Below, piece by piece: positions 1-10,469 of a stretch of 64,000 nt of DNA. Below the pieces are notes generated by a model. It had not been told where the DNA came from, did no database searches, and worked only from the letters and a program-made list of their open reading frames with translations. Source of the DNA: Thiosocius teredinicola (GTDB lineage Bacteria; Pseudomonadota; Gammaproteobacteria; Chromatiales; Chromatiaceae). Location: NCBI RefSeq assembly GCF_002009425.1, contig NZ_CP019936.1:124001-188000 (forward strand), given 5' to 3'. The position numbers were made by a program, and so were the translations under genes. Within the stretch, counting starts at the first letter, position 1. Each line of letters begins with the position of its first letter.

Positions 1-297
1 ATGCCGCCGCTGCTGCTCCAGCCGTTGCTCGAGAACGCCGTCTATCATGGCATCGAGCCGGCAACCGATGGCGGTGAGATCGCTGTGAGTGCGCGTTACC
101 GCAACGGGATCATCAATATCGCCGTACGCAACACCCTGCCCGAAGGGGCGACGACCTCGTCACGCCGCGGTAACCGCATGGCGCAGCGCAATGTGCGTGA
201 GCGTCTGGAGGCGGCGTTCGGTCCGGCGGCAGGTATGGTCGTCGGGCAGGTCGATGACTGTTACCAGGTGCGCATCCATTTTCCGGTGAAGACCTGA
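1..297 (+). CDS. algZ: AlgZ/FimS-type sensor histidine kinase, C-terminal part only
   Basis: This is the last 98 residues of a gene that begins before the window. They hold the ATP-binding domain of a LytS/AlgZ-type kinase: the N-box is PLLLQPLLENAVYHGIEP near the cut edge, and the rest fits the end of a HATPase fold. The true start and the membrane sensor part are not visible. The stop TGA overlaps the next ATG by one base (TGATG), so kinase and regulator are translationally coupled. In pseudomonads the same pair controls alginate and type IV pili; the target here is unknown. The symbol rests on gene order and family and could be replaced by a generic LytS name. Confidence 0.85.
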   Translation: MPPLLLQPLLENAVYHGIEPATDGGEIAVSARYRNGIINIAVRNTLPEGATTSSRRGNRMAQRNVRERLEAAFGPAAGMVVGQVDDCYQVRIHFPVKT

Positions 298-1019
298 TGG
301 ACGTTTTGATTGCAGACGACGAAGCGCCGGCGCGCGCACGTTTGGTATCGCTGCTCGAGGCTGCCGGCCCGGATTACCGGATCGTCGGTGAGGCCAGCAA
401 TGGCGCCGAGGTGCTGGAACACTGCGCAAAGATACCGGTCGACCTGGTGTTGCTGGATATCCGCATGCCGGGTGTGGACGGCATCGAGGCCGCGTTGACC
501 CTTGCAGGGCAGTCGAATCCGCCGGCGGTGGTATTCGTGACGGCTTACGATGAGCATGCCTTGGCCGCGTTCGAGGCCAACGCTATCGATTACCTGCTCA
601 AGCCGGTGCGACCCGAGCGGCTACAACGCGCGCTCGACAAGGCCCGTGCACTGAGCAGCGACCAGCAGCAAGCATTGGCGGCCGACTACGGCTACATCAC
701 CGTCAGCTACCGCGGCGGCGTGAAACGCATACCGGCCGACGAGGTGATCTTTCTGCGCGCCGATGCCAAGTATGTCGAGGTGTGGCATGCCGAGGGCATG
801 GCGCTGACCGAGGAGTCGTTGCGCGCGATCGAAGAGCGCCTGCCGGAGCGTTTTCTGCGTGTGCATCGTGCGGCGCTGGTAAGTCCGGAAAAAATTTCCG
901 AGATCCACAAAGATGCCGCCGGCCAGCTGGTGCTGGCGATGCGCGGCACCGATGAGCAGGTCGACGTCAGTCGTCGGCATGCACCGACGGTGCGGCGGCT
1001 GATTCGCGGCTGTGACTGA
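297..1019 (+). CDS. algR: AlgR-like LytTR response regulator
   Basis: This 240-residue cytoplasmic transcription regulator has a receiver domain (about 1-120) and a LytTR DNA-binding domain (about 133-238). The acidic pocket D7/D8, the phospho-acceptor D54 in LLDIRMPG, T82 and K102 (LKPV) are all present, so it should accept phosphate. The LytTR part shows the family pattern around FLRVHRAALV. It starts one base inside the stop of the kinase gene and lies 48 bases before hemB. An algZ-algR pair beside heme genes is familiar from Pseudomonas, where hemC follows; here hemB follows. Targets cannot be read from the sequence. Confidence 0.93.
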   Translation: MDVLIADDEAPARARLVSLLEAAGPDYRIVGEASNGAEVLEHCAKIPVDLVLLDIRMPGVDGIEAALTLAGQSNPPAVVFVTAYDEHALAAFEANAIDYLLKPVRPERLQRALDKARALSSDQQQALAADYGYITVSYRGGVKRIPADEVIFLRADAKYVEVWHAEGMALTEESLRAIEERLPERFLRVHRAALVSPEKISEIHKDAAGQLVLAMRGTDEQVDVSRRHAPTVRRLIRGCD

Positions 1020-1037
1020 GCGGCGGTGATAACATAG

Positions 1038-2655
<1,618 letters not shown>

Positions 2656-2658
2656 GTT

Positions 2659-5400
2659 CTACTTACCATTCTTGAACGCAATCACGTTCGACGTCTGCGG
2701 CATGATCTGGCCGGGCTCGGGTTTGCCCAGGTGATAACCCTGGCCGTAGTCGATGCCCATGGCGTTCAGCAATTGGCAGGTCTCAGCGTCTTCGATCGCT
2801 TCGGCGATCGTCATCATGCCGAGCACGCCGCCGATGCGCTTGATGGTATCGACCATGGCCTTGTCGACCGGGTCGTGCAGGATGTCGCGCACGAACTCAC
2901 CGTCGATCTTGAGGTAGTCCACCGGTAGCTTCTTGAGGTAGGCGAACGAACTCAGGCCGGTACCGAAATCGTCCAGCGCGAACAGGAAGCCGCGGCGACG
3001 CAGCTGATCCATCAGGCTCAGCGCGCGATCCATATTGGCGATGACGCTGGTCTCGGTGATCTCGAAGCAGATGCGATGTGGATCGACGTTGTACTGCATC
3101 TCCAGTTCCTGGATCGCACGTTCCAGGTCCGGGTGATCCAGCGACTGGCCCGACAGGTTGATCGTGAAGATGCGTGGATCGTCCGGGAAGCGCCGCCACA
3201 ACTCGGCGAACTGGCGGAAGGCCGAACCGATCACCCAGATGTCGAGATCGAACATCAGGTTGAAACGCTCGGCTGCCGGGATGAAGGTCATCGGCGGCAC
3301 CAGGCGTCCGTCGTTGTCGATCATGCGCACCAGCAACTCGCTCATCGGCGGTTGCGGTTTGTCGTCGTTCAACGGGAAGATCGTCTGCGTATACAGCACC
3401 AACTGATCGTTGTCGATCGCCTCACGCAGTTTGTGCAGCCACTGCATGTCGCTGCTGCGGCGCGCCAGCATCTCGTCGTTCGGCTGGTAATAGTGCACCC
3501 GGTTGCGACCCTGGTCCTTGGCGACATAGCAGGCTGCATCGGCGGCGCGCAGTACCTCGTCGAGGCTGCCGCTGTCTTTGTTGATCGCAACCACGCCGAT
3601 ACTCAGGCTGATGCGGAAGCTCTTGTCTTCCCAGTGCAGGTGCACGTCCTTGATCTCGTGGCGCAGCGATTCGGCGACCTCGAGTGCTTTCTTGATGCTG
3701 CAGTCGCGCAGCAGCACGCCGAACTCGTCGCCGCCCAGGCGCGCGAGGCGGTCGAGCCGGCGAATATTTTCGCCGAGGTGGCTGGCGACCTGCTTCAGCA
3801 GCTGGTCGCCTGCGATGTGGCCGCAGCTGTCGTTGATCGCCTTGAACTGGTCGAGGTCGATGTACATTAAGGCGTGCTGGCTTTCTGCCTTCATCGCATC
3901 TTCGATCACGGCAATCAGCTCGCGTTCGAACTGACGGCGGTTTATCAGGCGTGTGAGCGGATCGTGGGTAGCCTGGAACGCCATCTCGCGCAGCAGGTTA
4001 CGTTCGCGGCTGACGTCGCGCACGATCAGTGCGGCACCGGTGAAGTTGCCGTCGCTGTCGCGGATCGCCGCGGCGTTCTCGATGACCGCGATCGTTGCAC
4101 CGTCACTGCGCACCATGATGGCGGCGGCCTCGGACTCGTCGTGATCGCGCAGGGCGCGGGCGATCGGGTCGGGCAGCGCGGTGCCGTCGGATTCGGAAAC
4201 CAGCGAGAAGATCTCGTTGAGGTGGCGACCGCAGGCCTCGTGTGCGTCCCAACCGGTCAGGTGTTCGGCGACCGGGTTCATGAAGTCGACAACACCGGTC
4301 GGGTCGGTCGTGATTACCGCTTCACCGATCGACTGCAGCGTAACCTGCGCACGTTCCTTTTCTTGGAAGAGTTGTTCCTTGGCCTCGCGTGCGGCCTCGG
4401 CGGCGCGGATGCGGGTGAATACCACGGCGACGGCGGCGATGTACAACCCGAGGAAGGTGACCATCACCGTGGCCCAGCGCGCCGGCTTGAACGTCGCCGA
4501 GCTCACCGGGCTTTCGACGTGGATGCGGAATTTGGCCGGCCCCAGGTCGATCTCGCGTGTGCTCTTCTGGTGTGGCAGCAGGCGCGAAGCAAGGCTGTCG
4601 GAACGCGGCGTGACTTTTTCGAACAGCGGGGTTTCCTCGCCGTCGTTGAGTGTCACCAGGCGCAGGCCGAGGTGGCGGTAATGGTCGATGATGTCTTCGA
4701 ACACCGTATGTGCATCGATCAGCAAGGCATAAGCGCCATGCACCTGGGCGACCCGTTGCTCGGCGGAGCGGGGTACGAAGAACCCTTTGTACACCGCCTT
4801 GAAGGCCAGGAAGGCATCACGATCGATCGGGTGCGATGGCGAAATCGATACCTCGCCGCTGCGCACGGCGCGTTCGACGCCGGCCTTGAGCTCTTCACGC
4901 GAGTAGAAGTCGAGACCGAGATAGCGTGCCAGACCGGGATCGAGTGGCTCGATGAAGTTCAGCGACATGTAGGTATCGTGCACCGGGCTGGTGACCATGG
5001 CGCCGTTGGTGTCGCTGCCGAGCATCTGGAAGGTTGGGAAGCCGCTCTCGCGAAACTCGTCTTCATAGGCCGCGCGCTCTTCCTGTTCTACCAGGCGCAA
5101 TTGCAGGATCGCCTTGATGTAAGGATGGCTGCGGCCGATTTCCTGGGCGAATGCCGACAGTTCCTGTTGCGTCAGGCGGGTCATCGCGTGGTGCATGCCG
5201 CTGAGCGAACGCAGCGAGGCGTTGATGTTGTCCAGCCGACGGGTCAACGCAGTCTCGATCTCGTTGTTCAGCTCGGTGAACTCGGTTTCGGCCGTGTTCA
5301 GGTCGTTGTAGATCGCCAGCGCCAAGGCGAGGCACATCACCACGATGCCGAGCAATACGGCGACGAACCTACGGCTGAAATGAGAGTTCAACAACGACAT
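2659..5400 (-). CDS. CHASE-PAS-GGDEF-EAL membrane c-di-GMP protein
   Basis: This 913-residue bifunctional-type c-di-GMP enzyme has a transmembrane helix (about 13-31), a periplasmic CHASE-like sensor (about 35-300), a second helix (about 308-330), PAS (about 350-465), GGDEF (about 475-640) and EAL (about 655-905). The cyclase motif GGDEF at 556-560 is intact. The EAL signature reads ELL (688-690), but the glutamate, NLSGQ, ITETS, DDFGTG and the K and Q of later motifs are kept, so phosphodiesterase activity is plausible. It starts nine bases after the stop of a periplasmic binding protein gene and lacks a clear Shine-Dalgarno site, which suggests translational coupling. The binding protein may feed the CHASE sensor; that link is inference. 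Confidence 0.93.
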   Translation of the reverse strand: MSLLNSHFSRRFVAVLLGIVVMCLALALAIYNDLNTAETEFTELNNEIETALTRRLDNINASLRSLSGMHHAMTRLTQQELSAFAQEIGRSHPYIKAILQLRLVEQEERAAYEDEFRESGFPTFQMLGSDTNGAMVTSPVHDTYMSLNFIEPLDPGLARYLGLDFYSREELKAGVERAVRSGEVSISPSHPIDRDAFLAFKAVYKGFFVPRSAEQRVAQVHGAYALLIDAHTVFEDIIDHYRHLGLRLVTLNDGEETPLFEKVTPRSDSLASRLLPHQKSTREIDLGPAKFRIHVESPVSSATFKPARWATVMVTFLGLYIAAVAVVFTRIRAAEAAREAKEQLFQEKERAQVTLQSIGEAVITTDPTGVVDFMNPVAEHLTGWDAHEACGRHLNEIFSLVSESDGTALPDPIARALRDHDESEAAAIMVRSDGATIAVIENAAAIRDSDGNFTGAALIVRDVSRERNLLREMAFQATHDPLTRLINRRQFERELIAVIEDAMKAESQHALMYIDLDQFKAINDSCGHIAGDQLLKQVASHLGENIRRLDRLARLGGDEFGVLLRDCSIKKALEVAESLRHEIKDVHLHWEDKSFRISLSIGVVAINKDSGSLDEVLRAADAACYVAKDQGRNRVHYYQPNDEMLARRSSDMQWLHKLREAIDNDQLVLYTQTIFPLNDDKPQPPMSELLVRMIDNDGRLVPPMTFIPAAERFNLMFDLDIWVIGSAFRQFAELWRRFPDDPRIFTINLSGQSLDHPDLERAIQELEMQYNVDPHRICFEITETSVIANMDRALSLMDQLRRRGFLFALDDFGTGLSSFAYLKKLPVDYLKIDGEFVRDILHDPVDKAMVDTIKRIGGVLGMMTIAEAIEDAETCQLLNAMGIDYGQGYHLGKPEPGQIMPQTSNVIAFKNGK

Positions 5401-5409
5401 GGCGGTGGA

Positions 5410-6390
5410 TCAGTGAAAAACCTTGCCCTTGCTGGCAAGTTGGGCGGGGATGATCAAACCGGCTGCTTCAACCAGTTGTGCGTTCAGGTAGAGGTCCCAT
5501 TTGCGGTTGGCAATCACGGGAATCGACACCGGTTTCGTACCCTCGAGGATCTGCATGGCAACCTGTCCTGCCCACTCGCCTTGTTCTTCAGGCACCTTGG
5601 TCATACCGATCATGGCAACCGGCATCATCCATTCGTGACTGGTCACGGTCAGTCGATCGCTGATCGGCAGTATCGCCTCGATCACCTTCTGCTCGTCCCA
5701 GTCGTTAATCCCGGCATTGCTGCCGATGATCACGAAATCGTATTCCTGGCCGGCGGCGTATGCTGCAACCCAGGCATCCAGGTCGCCGGCGAATTTTTCA
5801 TCCAGTTGCAGACCGCGTCTTTCGGCCGCTTTGCGCATGCGGTCGGCGTTCTTCACTTCGGTCGAGGTGTCGGCGCCGATATACAAAACGCGCCGGGCGC
5901 CCGGTACCAGAGAGACCGCTTCATCGATCATCGCTTTTACCGGCGCGACCTCGATCATCCCTGTCACATTGTCGTAAGGAAAGCCGTACTCGCCCACCGT
6001 CCAGTTTATGCCACAGAATACAAACGGCATATTGGCGTCTTTATAATAGGGCTGTATCAGGTACTTGGCGGCATTGTCGTCTGCGGTTATTACAACATCG
6101 GGATGCCAGTTTTCGATCAAGGCCTTGGCTTTCTTCGCCGCCGCTTCGATCTCGCCTTCGCTTTTCTTGCGCTTGGTATCCATGTCGAACTGACGCAATG
6201 TGCACTTGCCGTCGAGCGTACTGCGCAAGCCGCGCTCAACGCCATCGGACCACGCATATCCCTTGTGATATGACGAAACGAAGAGGCACTTGGGTAGATC
6301 TGCGATGGCGTTTGCTGCCCACAACGCAACGCCCGCAGTGATCAGTCGTAAGCCCCGACTGACTCGATTCTCGGCACAACTCAGGTGCAT
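5410..6390 (-). CDS. Periplasmic ABC-type substrate-binding protein (ABC_sub_bind-like)
   Basis: This exported binding protein of 326 residues has a signal peptide ending near NAIA before DLPKCLFVSSYHKGY. The mature part alternates Rossmann-like lobes (VVITADDNAAKYL, RRVLYIGADTS, FVIIGSNAGINDW) like the family of stand-alone substrate-binding proteins often found beside sensor kinases and GGDEF proteins. I chose the internal ATG at 6390 because GAGAG precedes it at good spacing and the signal peptide then begins correctly; an upstream start would add 14 residues. No permease or ATPase gene is nearby. The neighbour downstream is a CHASE-GGDEF-EAL protein, so a sensing role fits better than transport. 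The ligand is unknown. Confidence 0.85.
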   Translation of the reverse strand: MHLSCAENRVSRGLRLITAGVALWAANAIADLPKCLFVSSYHKGYAWSDGVERGLRSTLDGKCTLRQFDMDTKRKKSEGEIEAAAKKAKALIENWHPDVVITADDNAAKYLIQPYYKDANMPFVFCGINWTVGEYGFPYDNVTGMIEVAPVKAMIDEAVSLVPGARRVLYIGADTSTEVKNADRMRKAAERRGLQLDEKFAGDLDAWVAAYAAGQEYDFVIIGSNAGINDWDEQKVIEAILPISDRLTVTSHEWMMPVAMIGMTKVPEEQGEWAGQVAMQILEGTKPVSIPVIANRKWDLYLNAQLVEAAGLIIPAQLASKGKVFH

Positions 6391-6636
6391 AGTGATCTCT
6401 CGTCTGATTCTGTCAAACCGTGTGCGGAACACATCGGCCGATGCACTACATTCTTGACTTTACCTTGTTTGAGCGGTTTGTAGGACACTCATTTTGCAAA
6501 AGTTTTTCGCCCTTTTCAGAAATTGACGTGTACTGCAATGGTTGCTGAGCGATCGTTTTTGTAGTGCGGAAACGGTACCCAATCCGTGCTCGGCGCGTAC
6601 AATGCGCGACTTTGTTGCACCACAGCAGGCTTTTTG

Positions 6637-7452
6637 ATGTCCGATCGCTATGCCGTCATCGGCAACCCTATCGAACATTCCAAATCACCGCAGATCCACG
6701 CCGCGTTTGCCGCCCAGACCGGACAGGATGTTGAATACGGCCGGATTCTCGGCGACCTCGAAGAGTTTGAGGACGACGTGGAAGAATTCGTCGCCAAAGG
6801 GGGGCGTGGGCTGAACGTCACGGTACCGTTCAAGGAACGGGCCTGCCGTCTGGCCGATCGCCTGACCGACCGCGCGGCCGATGCCGGTGCGGTCAACACC
6901 CTGATCGTCGAACAAGACGGTCTGCTCGGCGACAATACCGATGGTGTCGGCCTGGTGCGCGACCTGGGCTGCAATCACGGATTCCGCCTGCAAGGTGCTC
7001 GCATTCTGTTGCTCGGAGCGGGCGGCGCAGTGCGTGGCGTATTGCGCCCCTTGCTGGCTGAACAACCGCTCAAATTGGTAGTGGCCAACCGTACGCCGGG
7101 CAAGGCGCTTGCCTTGGCGGGCGCTACCGCCGATGCGGGAAATGTGCTCGGTTGCGGCCTGGATGAGCTCGAAAATCAGCAATTTGATCTGATTATTAAT
7201 GGTACGGCTGCCGGTTTGGCGGCTAAAGTACCGGCCATTCCGGACGACTGCCTGGCAACGGGCGGCTGGACATACGACATGCTGTACGGTCATGAACCCA
7301 CGGCATTCGTGCGTTGGGGCCGGGATCACGGTGCTCAGCGAGCGTTGGATGGCCTTGGCATGCTGGTCGAGCAGGCGGCAGAGTCGTTTCGGCTGTGGCG
7401 CGGCGTTCGCCCGGACACCGAAGCGGTCATCGAGCAATTGCGGGCCGCCTAG
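6637..7452 (+). CDS. aroE: Shikimate dehydrogenase
   Basis: AroE reduces 3-dehydroshikimate to shikimate with NADPH in aromatic amino acid synthesis. The protein has 271 residues. Visible motifs are NPIEHSKSPQIH (shikimate binding, from N10), the catalytic lysine K66 in NVTVPFKE, the catalytic aspartate in DNTDG (D102), the dinucleotide loop GAGGAVRG (about 127-134) and the C-terminal LGMLVEQAAESF. The start at 6637 (MSDRYAVIG) is chosen because the homologous region begins there; longer readings add unrelated residues. A TACAAT hexamer at 6598-6603 could be a -10 element, but no good -35 accompanies it. Confidence 0.97.
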   Translation: MSDRYAVIGNPIEHSKSPQIHAAFAAQTGQDVEYGRILGDLEEFEDDVEEFVAKGGRGLNVTVPFKERACRLADRLTDRAADAGAVNTLIVEQDGLLGDNTDGVGLVRDLGCNHGFRLQGARILLLGAGGAVRGVLRPLLAEQPLKLVVANRTPGKALALAGATADAGNVLGCGLDELENQQFDLIINGTAAGLAAKVPAIPDDCLATGGWTYDMLYGHEPTAFVRWGRDHGAQRALDGLGMLVEQAAESFRLWRGVRPDTEAVIEQLRAA

Positions 7453-7490
7453 TTTTGTTTTGAATTTGTTTTGACCCTGGAGTGAGTCGA

Positions 7491-9218
7491 ATGCCCCGTT
7501 TTATAAAGCGAACCCTGGCTGCATCTGTATTGCTGGGATTGACAGCCTCGTGTACGCAAGAAGCAGAGCCGCCGGAAGCCGGACTACTGCAATTTGTGCC
7601 GGCCGAAACCCCTTATGTATTTGTAACGCGTGAAAAGCTGCCGGATGGTCTGCGTGACAAGCTCGGCAACTACTACGCCGCGCAACTTGCCTCGCAACGC
7701 AAGATTTTTGCGAGTGTGCGCGAGCAGATCGAAGCCGAAGCCGCCGGCTCGCCCGAGTCGGAAAAGGTCGCCAAGGGATTCGATATTCTCGACGCCATCT
7801 TGTCGGAATTCGAGGGTCATGAGTCGATCGAACAGGTGCGTGAACTCGGCCTCGAGCCGGCGCCGCGCTCGGTAATCTACGGCATCGGCGTGTTGCCGGC
7901 GATGCGTGTCGAGATCTCCGATGCCGCCAAGTTCAACGCGATGCTCGACCGTGTCGAGCAGAAAGCCGGCGTTGCCGCCGACCGCGCCAAGGCAGGTGAG
8001 CTGGAATACCGCCGCATCGATATGGGCCCGGTGGACGCGGTGTTGGCCGTCACCGACCAGTACGCGATCGCCGGCGCGCTCGTCGACTCACGTTTCGACA
8101 CCGATTTGCCCTTGTTGCTGGGCCAGAGCGCACCGGAAAAGACCTTGGCCGACAATGGCGACATCAAGGCGCTTACCGACAAATACGGTTTCGTCGGCTA
8201 CGGCGAGGGCTTCATCAAGGTGGATACCTTGTTGAGCATCGCCCTGGGCAAAGCGACCGGGCGTAACGCCGAGATCATGAAGGCCCTGCAGCCGGAACCG
8301 GTACCGATGTCAGCGGGTTGTTCGGCATTGACCGAAGGCGTGGTGGCCAACATGCCGCGCATGGTGGCCGGCATTACCGAGGCCAAAGACGAACGCATGG
8401 TCGCGCGCTTCACCTGGGAAACCAGTCCGGTCGTGGCCGAACAGCTGCAGAAGCTCGCCGCCCCGGTACCGGGTGTCGGTCAGCCGTATGACGGCATGAT
8501 GTCGGTCGGCGTGGGCGTCGACCTGCCGCAGCTGCGCAACGGCATCGAGTCGCTACTGCGTTACGTCATGAATAACGGTGCGGAGTGCGAGTGGGTCGAC
8601 AAAGACGAGATCCAGCAGGCGATTCCGCAGCTGAGCATGGTGTTTGGCCCGATGACCGCGGGCGTGAAGGGTTTCAATCTGCAACTCGACGAGTTGACGC
8701 TCGATCCGCAGACCATGATGCCGACCGACGTCAAGGCCGGCCTGTTGGCGGCGGTGGATGACCCGCGTGGCATCTTCGCCATGGGCGCGATGTTCAATCC
8801 GGCACTGGCCGCACTCGACGTGCCGAGCGACGGCACCTTTGTCGACCTGCCGCCGGAAGTAGGCATTCAGGCGCCTATGCCGAACGTGAAGGTCGCGATG
8901 AAGGATCAGTCATTGATGCTGGTCGCCGGCAACGACTCGACCAGCGTTGCCCAATCGATGCTCGACGCCACACCCACCACGCCGGCGCCGCTGATGGTGT
9001 TCGACTACGGCATCCACAAGCTGGTCGAAAAGTTCGGTGGCCTGGTAGAGCAGACAGCGGCCAACATGGAAGCATCGGGAGATGCGGCCATGGCCCAGGA
9101 AATGCGCACGCAACTGGAAAGCTTCCGTATGCAGGCGCAACTGTTTGATCGCGTCCGTGTGTCGGTGCTGGCCGACAAGCAGGGCCTGACCATGGACCAG
9201 GTTATGGAACTGCGTTAA
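7491..9218 (+). CDS. Predicted lipoprotein of unknown function
   Basis: This 575-residue protein is not recognised. It starts with a signal sequence of lipoprotein type (MPRFIKRTLAASVLLGL then TASC), so C21 or so is probably lipidated, although the lipobox is not ideal. The remainder is a long, soluble, acidic protein without obvious catalytic motifs; it has repeated alpha/beta-like stretches such as FVPAETPYVFVTRE and DAVLAVTDQYAIAGALVDSRFD, as in proteins that repeat a periplasmic domain. The ATG at 7491 is preferred over a GTG nine bases upstream because GGAG lies eight bases before it. A strong terminator follows at 9234. The gene is probably expressed with aroE, 38 bases upstream. Confidence 0.8.
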   Translation: MPRFIKRTLAASVLLGLTASCTQEAEPPEAGLLQFVPAETPYVFVTREKLPDGLRDKLGNYYAAQLASQRKIFASVREQIEAEAAGSPESEKVAKGFDILDAILSEFEGHESIEQVRELGLEPAPRSVIYGIGVLPAMRVEISDAAKFNAMLDRVEQKAGVAADRAKAGELEYRRIDMGPVDAVLAVTDQYAIAGALVDSRFDTDLPLLLGQSAPEKTLADNGDIKALTDKYGFVGYGEGFIKVDTLLSIALGKATGRNAEIMKALQPEPVPMSAGCSALTEGVVANMPRMVAGITEAKDERMVARFTWETSPVVAEQLQKLAAPVPGVGQPYDGMMSVGVGVDLPQLRNGIESLLRYVMNNGAECEWVDKDEIQQAIPQLSMVFGPMTAGVKGFNLQLDELTLDPQTMMPTDVKAGLLAAVDDPRGIFAMGAMFNPALAALDVPSDGTFVDLPPEVGIQAPMPNVKVAMKDQSLMLVAGNDSTSVAQSMLDATPTTPAPLMVFDYGIHKLVEKFGGLVEQTAANMEASGDAAMAQEMRTQLESFRMQAQLFDRVRVSVLADKQGLTMDQVMELR

Positions 9219-9233
9219 GCGATCCGACGTCGA

Positions 9234-9266
9234 AGCCCGGCGCACTTCGGTGCGCCGGGCTTTTTT
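9234..9266 (+). terminator. Rho-independent terminator after the lipoprotein gene
   Basis: A perfect 12-pair stem (9234-9245 with 9250-9261) closes on a TTCG tetraloop and is followed by a run of six T. It ends transcription of the aroE-lipoprotein unit and separates it from the convergent carbonic anhydrase gene. Confidence 0.95.
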
Positions 9267-9284
9267 GTGCCTGGATGCAACGCC

Positions 9285-9830
9285 TCAGTCGATGGCGAGC
9301 GCCGCTTTGTGGCGGCGCGACAGCTCGACGTAGTAGTTCGCCGAGTAGGCGAAATAAGTCTTTTCTTTGTCGTTGAGCGGCCGCACCTGCCGCGCCGGGC
9401 TGCCGGTATACAAATAGCCGGATTGCAGGCGTTTGCCCGGCGTCACCAGGCTGCCGGCGCCGATCACCACGCCGGATTCGACGACGACTTTGTCCATCAC
9501 GATCGCCCCCATGCCGATCAGGCAGTCATCGCCGATCTCGCAGCCGTGCAGGATCGCCCGGTGACCGATCGTGACGCGGTCGCCAATCACCAGCGGCGAG
9601 CCGCCGGGCATGAACGGGCCATCGTGGCTGTTGTGCAGCACGCTGCCGTCCTGCACGTTGGTATCGCACCCGATCCGGATGCTGTTGATGTCGCCGCGTG
9701 CGATCGCCCCCGGCCAGATGCTCGATCCGGCGCCGATGTGTACGTCGCCGATGACCAGCGCGGTCGGGTCGAGCCAGGCATCCGGGTCGATCTGCGGGCC
9801 GTGTTGTTCGAAGCTGCGGGTAGAACTCAT
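9285..9830 (-). CDS. Gamma carbonic anhydrase family protein
   Basis: This 181-residue left-handed beta-helix protein carries hexapeptide repeats such as VIGDVHIGAGSSIWPGA and CLIGMGAIVMD. The three zinc-type histidines of the family appear in VLHNSHDG and in IGHRAILHGC. It belongs to the PaaY/YrdA/CaiE group, which binds zinc as a trimer; carbonic anhydrase activity is shown only for some members, so the reaction here is unproven. The open frame runs much further upstream, across the lemA gene, but the family fold begins at the ATG at 9830. It is divergent from lemA with a 63-base gap. Confidence 0.92.
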   Translation of the reverse strand: MSSTRSFEQHGPQIDPDAWLDPTALVIGDVHIGAGSSIWPGAIARGDINSIRIGCDTNVQDGSVLHNSHDGPFMPGGSPLVIGDRVTIGHRAILHGCEIGDDCLIGMGAIVMDKVVVESGVVIGAGSLVTPGKRLQSGYLYTGSPARQVRPLNDKEKTYFAYSANYYVELSRRHKAALAID

Positions 9831-9893
9831 GATTATTGGACAAGCTGCCGATATAGTTGCACAACAACTTAACAGGCATAAGGAGCCGGGAAA

Positions 9894-10466
9894 ATGGGTG
9901 TAGGAACAATGGTTTTCATTGGTGTTGCGGTAGTCGTGATCGTGTATGCCATTGTGATCTACAACAACCTGGTAGGGCTGAAACACGCCGTCAGCCAGGC
10001 CTGGTCGAATATCGAGGTGCTGCTGAAGCAGCGCCACGACGAGCTGCCGAAACTGGTCGAGACCTGCAAGCAGTACATGAAACACGAGCGTGAGACGCTC
10101 GAGCAGGTGATGCGGGCGCGTGCCGCCGTCGCCAGTGCGCAAGAGGCGCACGATGTTGATGGCGTCGGTCGTGCGGAAGGGATGTTGCGCATGGGGCTGG
10201 GCAACTTGTTCGCGGTCGCTGAAGCCTACCCCGATCTGAAAGCCAACGAGAGTTTCCAGCATCTGCAATCGCGCATCAGCGGGCTGGAAAACGGTATTGC
10301 CGACCGTCGCGAGTTCTACAACGCCTCGGTCAATGCCAACAACGTGCGCATCGAGCAGTTCCCCGATGTGATCATCGCGCGCATGTTCAATTTCAAATCG
10401 GCCGATCTGCTTGAATTCAGTGTTGAGGAAACCGCTGACGTGAACGTGGGCGCCCTGTTTCAGTAA
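9894..10466 (+). CDS. lemA: LemA family protein
   Basis: This 190-residue inner membrane protein has one N-terminal helix (about 5-25) followed by a helical domain that starts with IYNNLVGLKHAVSQAWSNIEVLLKQRHDELPKLVET, the conserved LemA region. AAGGAG lies eight bases before the ATG. The function of LemA is unclear; the family often pairs with TPM or GIDE-like membrane proteins. It is followed after three bases by a GIDE-like gene, so the two form an operon and probably a complex. Confidence 0.95.
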   Translation: MGVGTMVFIGVAVVVIVYAIVIYNNLVGLKHAVSQAWSNIEVLLKQRHDELPKLVETCKQYMKHERETLEQVMRARAAVASAQEAHDVDGVGRAEGMLRMGLGNLFAVAEAYPDLKANESFQHLQSRISGLENGIADRREFYNASVNANNVRIEQFPDVIIARMFNFKSADLLEFSVEETADVNVGALFQ

Positions 10467-10469
10467 GCC

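Noticed and set aside
3874-6273. 799-codon open frame on the plus strand
   Set aside because: It lies entirely opposite the CHASE-GGDEF-EAL and binding protein genes and its translation has no recognisable motif; it is a high-GC shadow.
6454-6482. TTGACT with a TTTGTA as promoter
   Set aside because: The -10 match is poor and the gene downstream has no other support for this start site.
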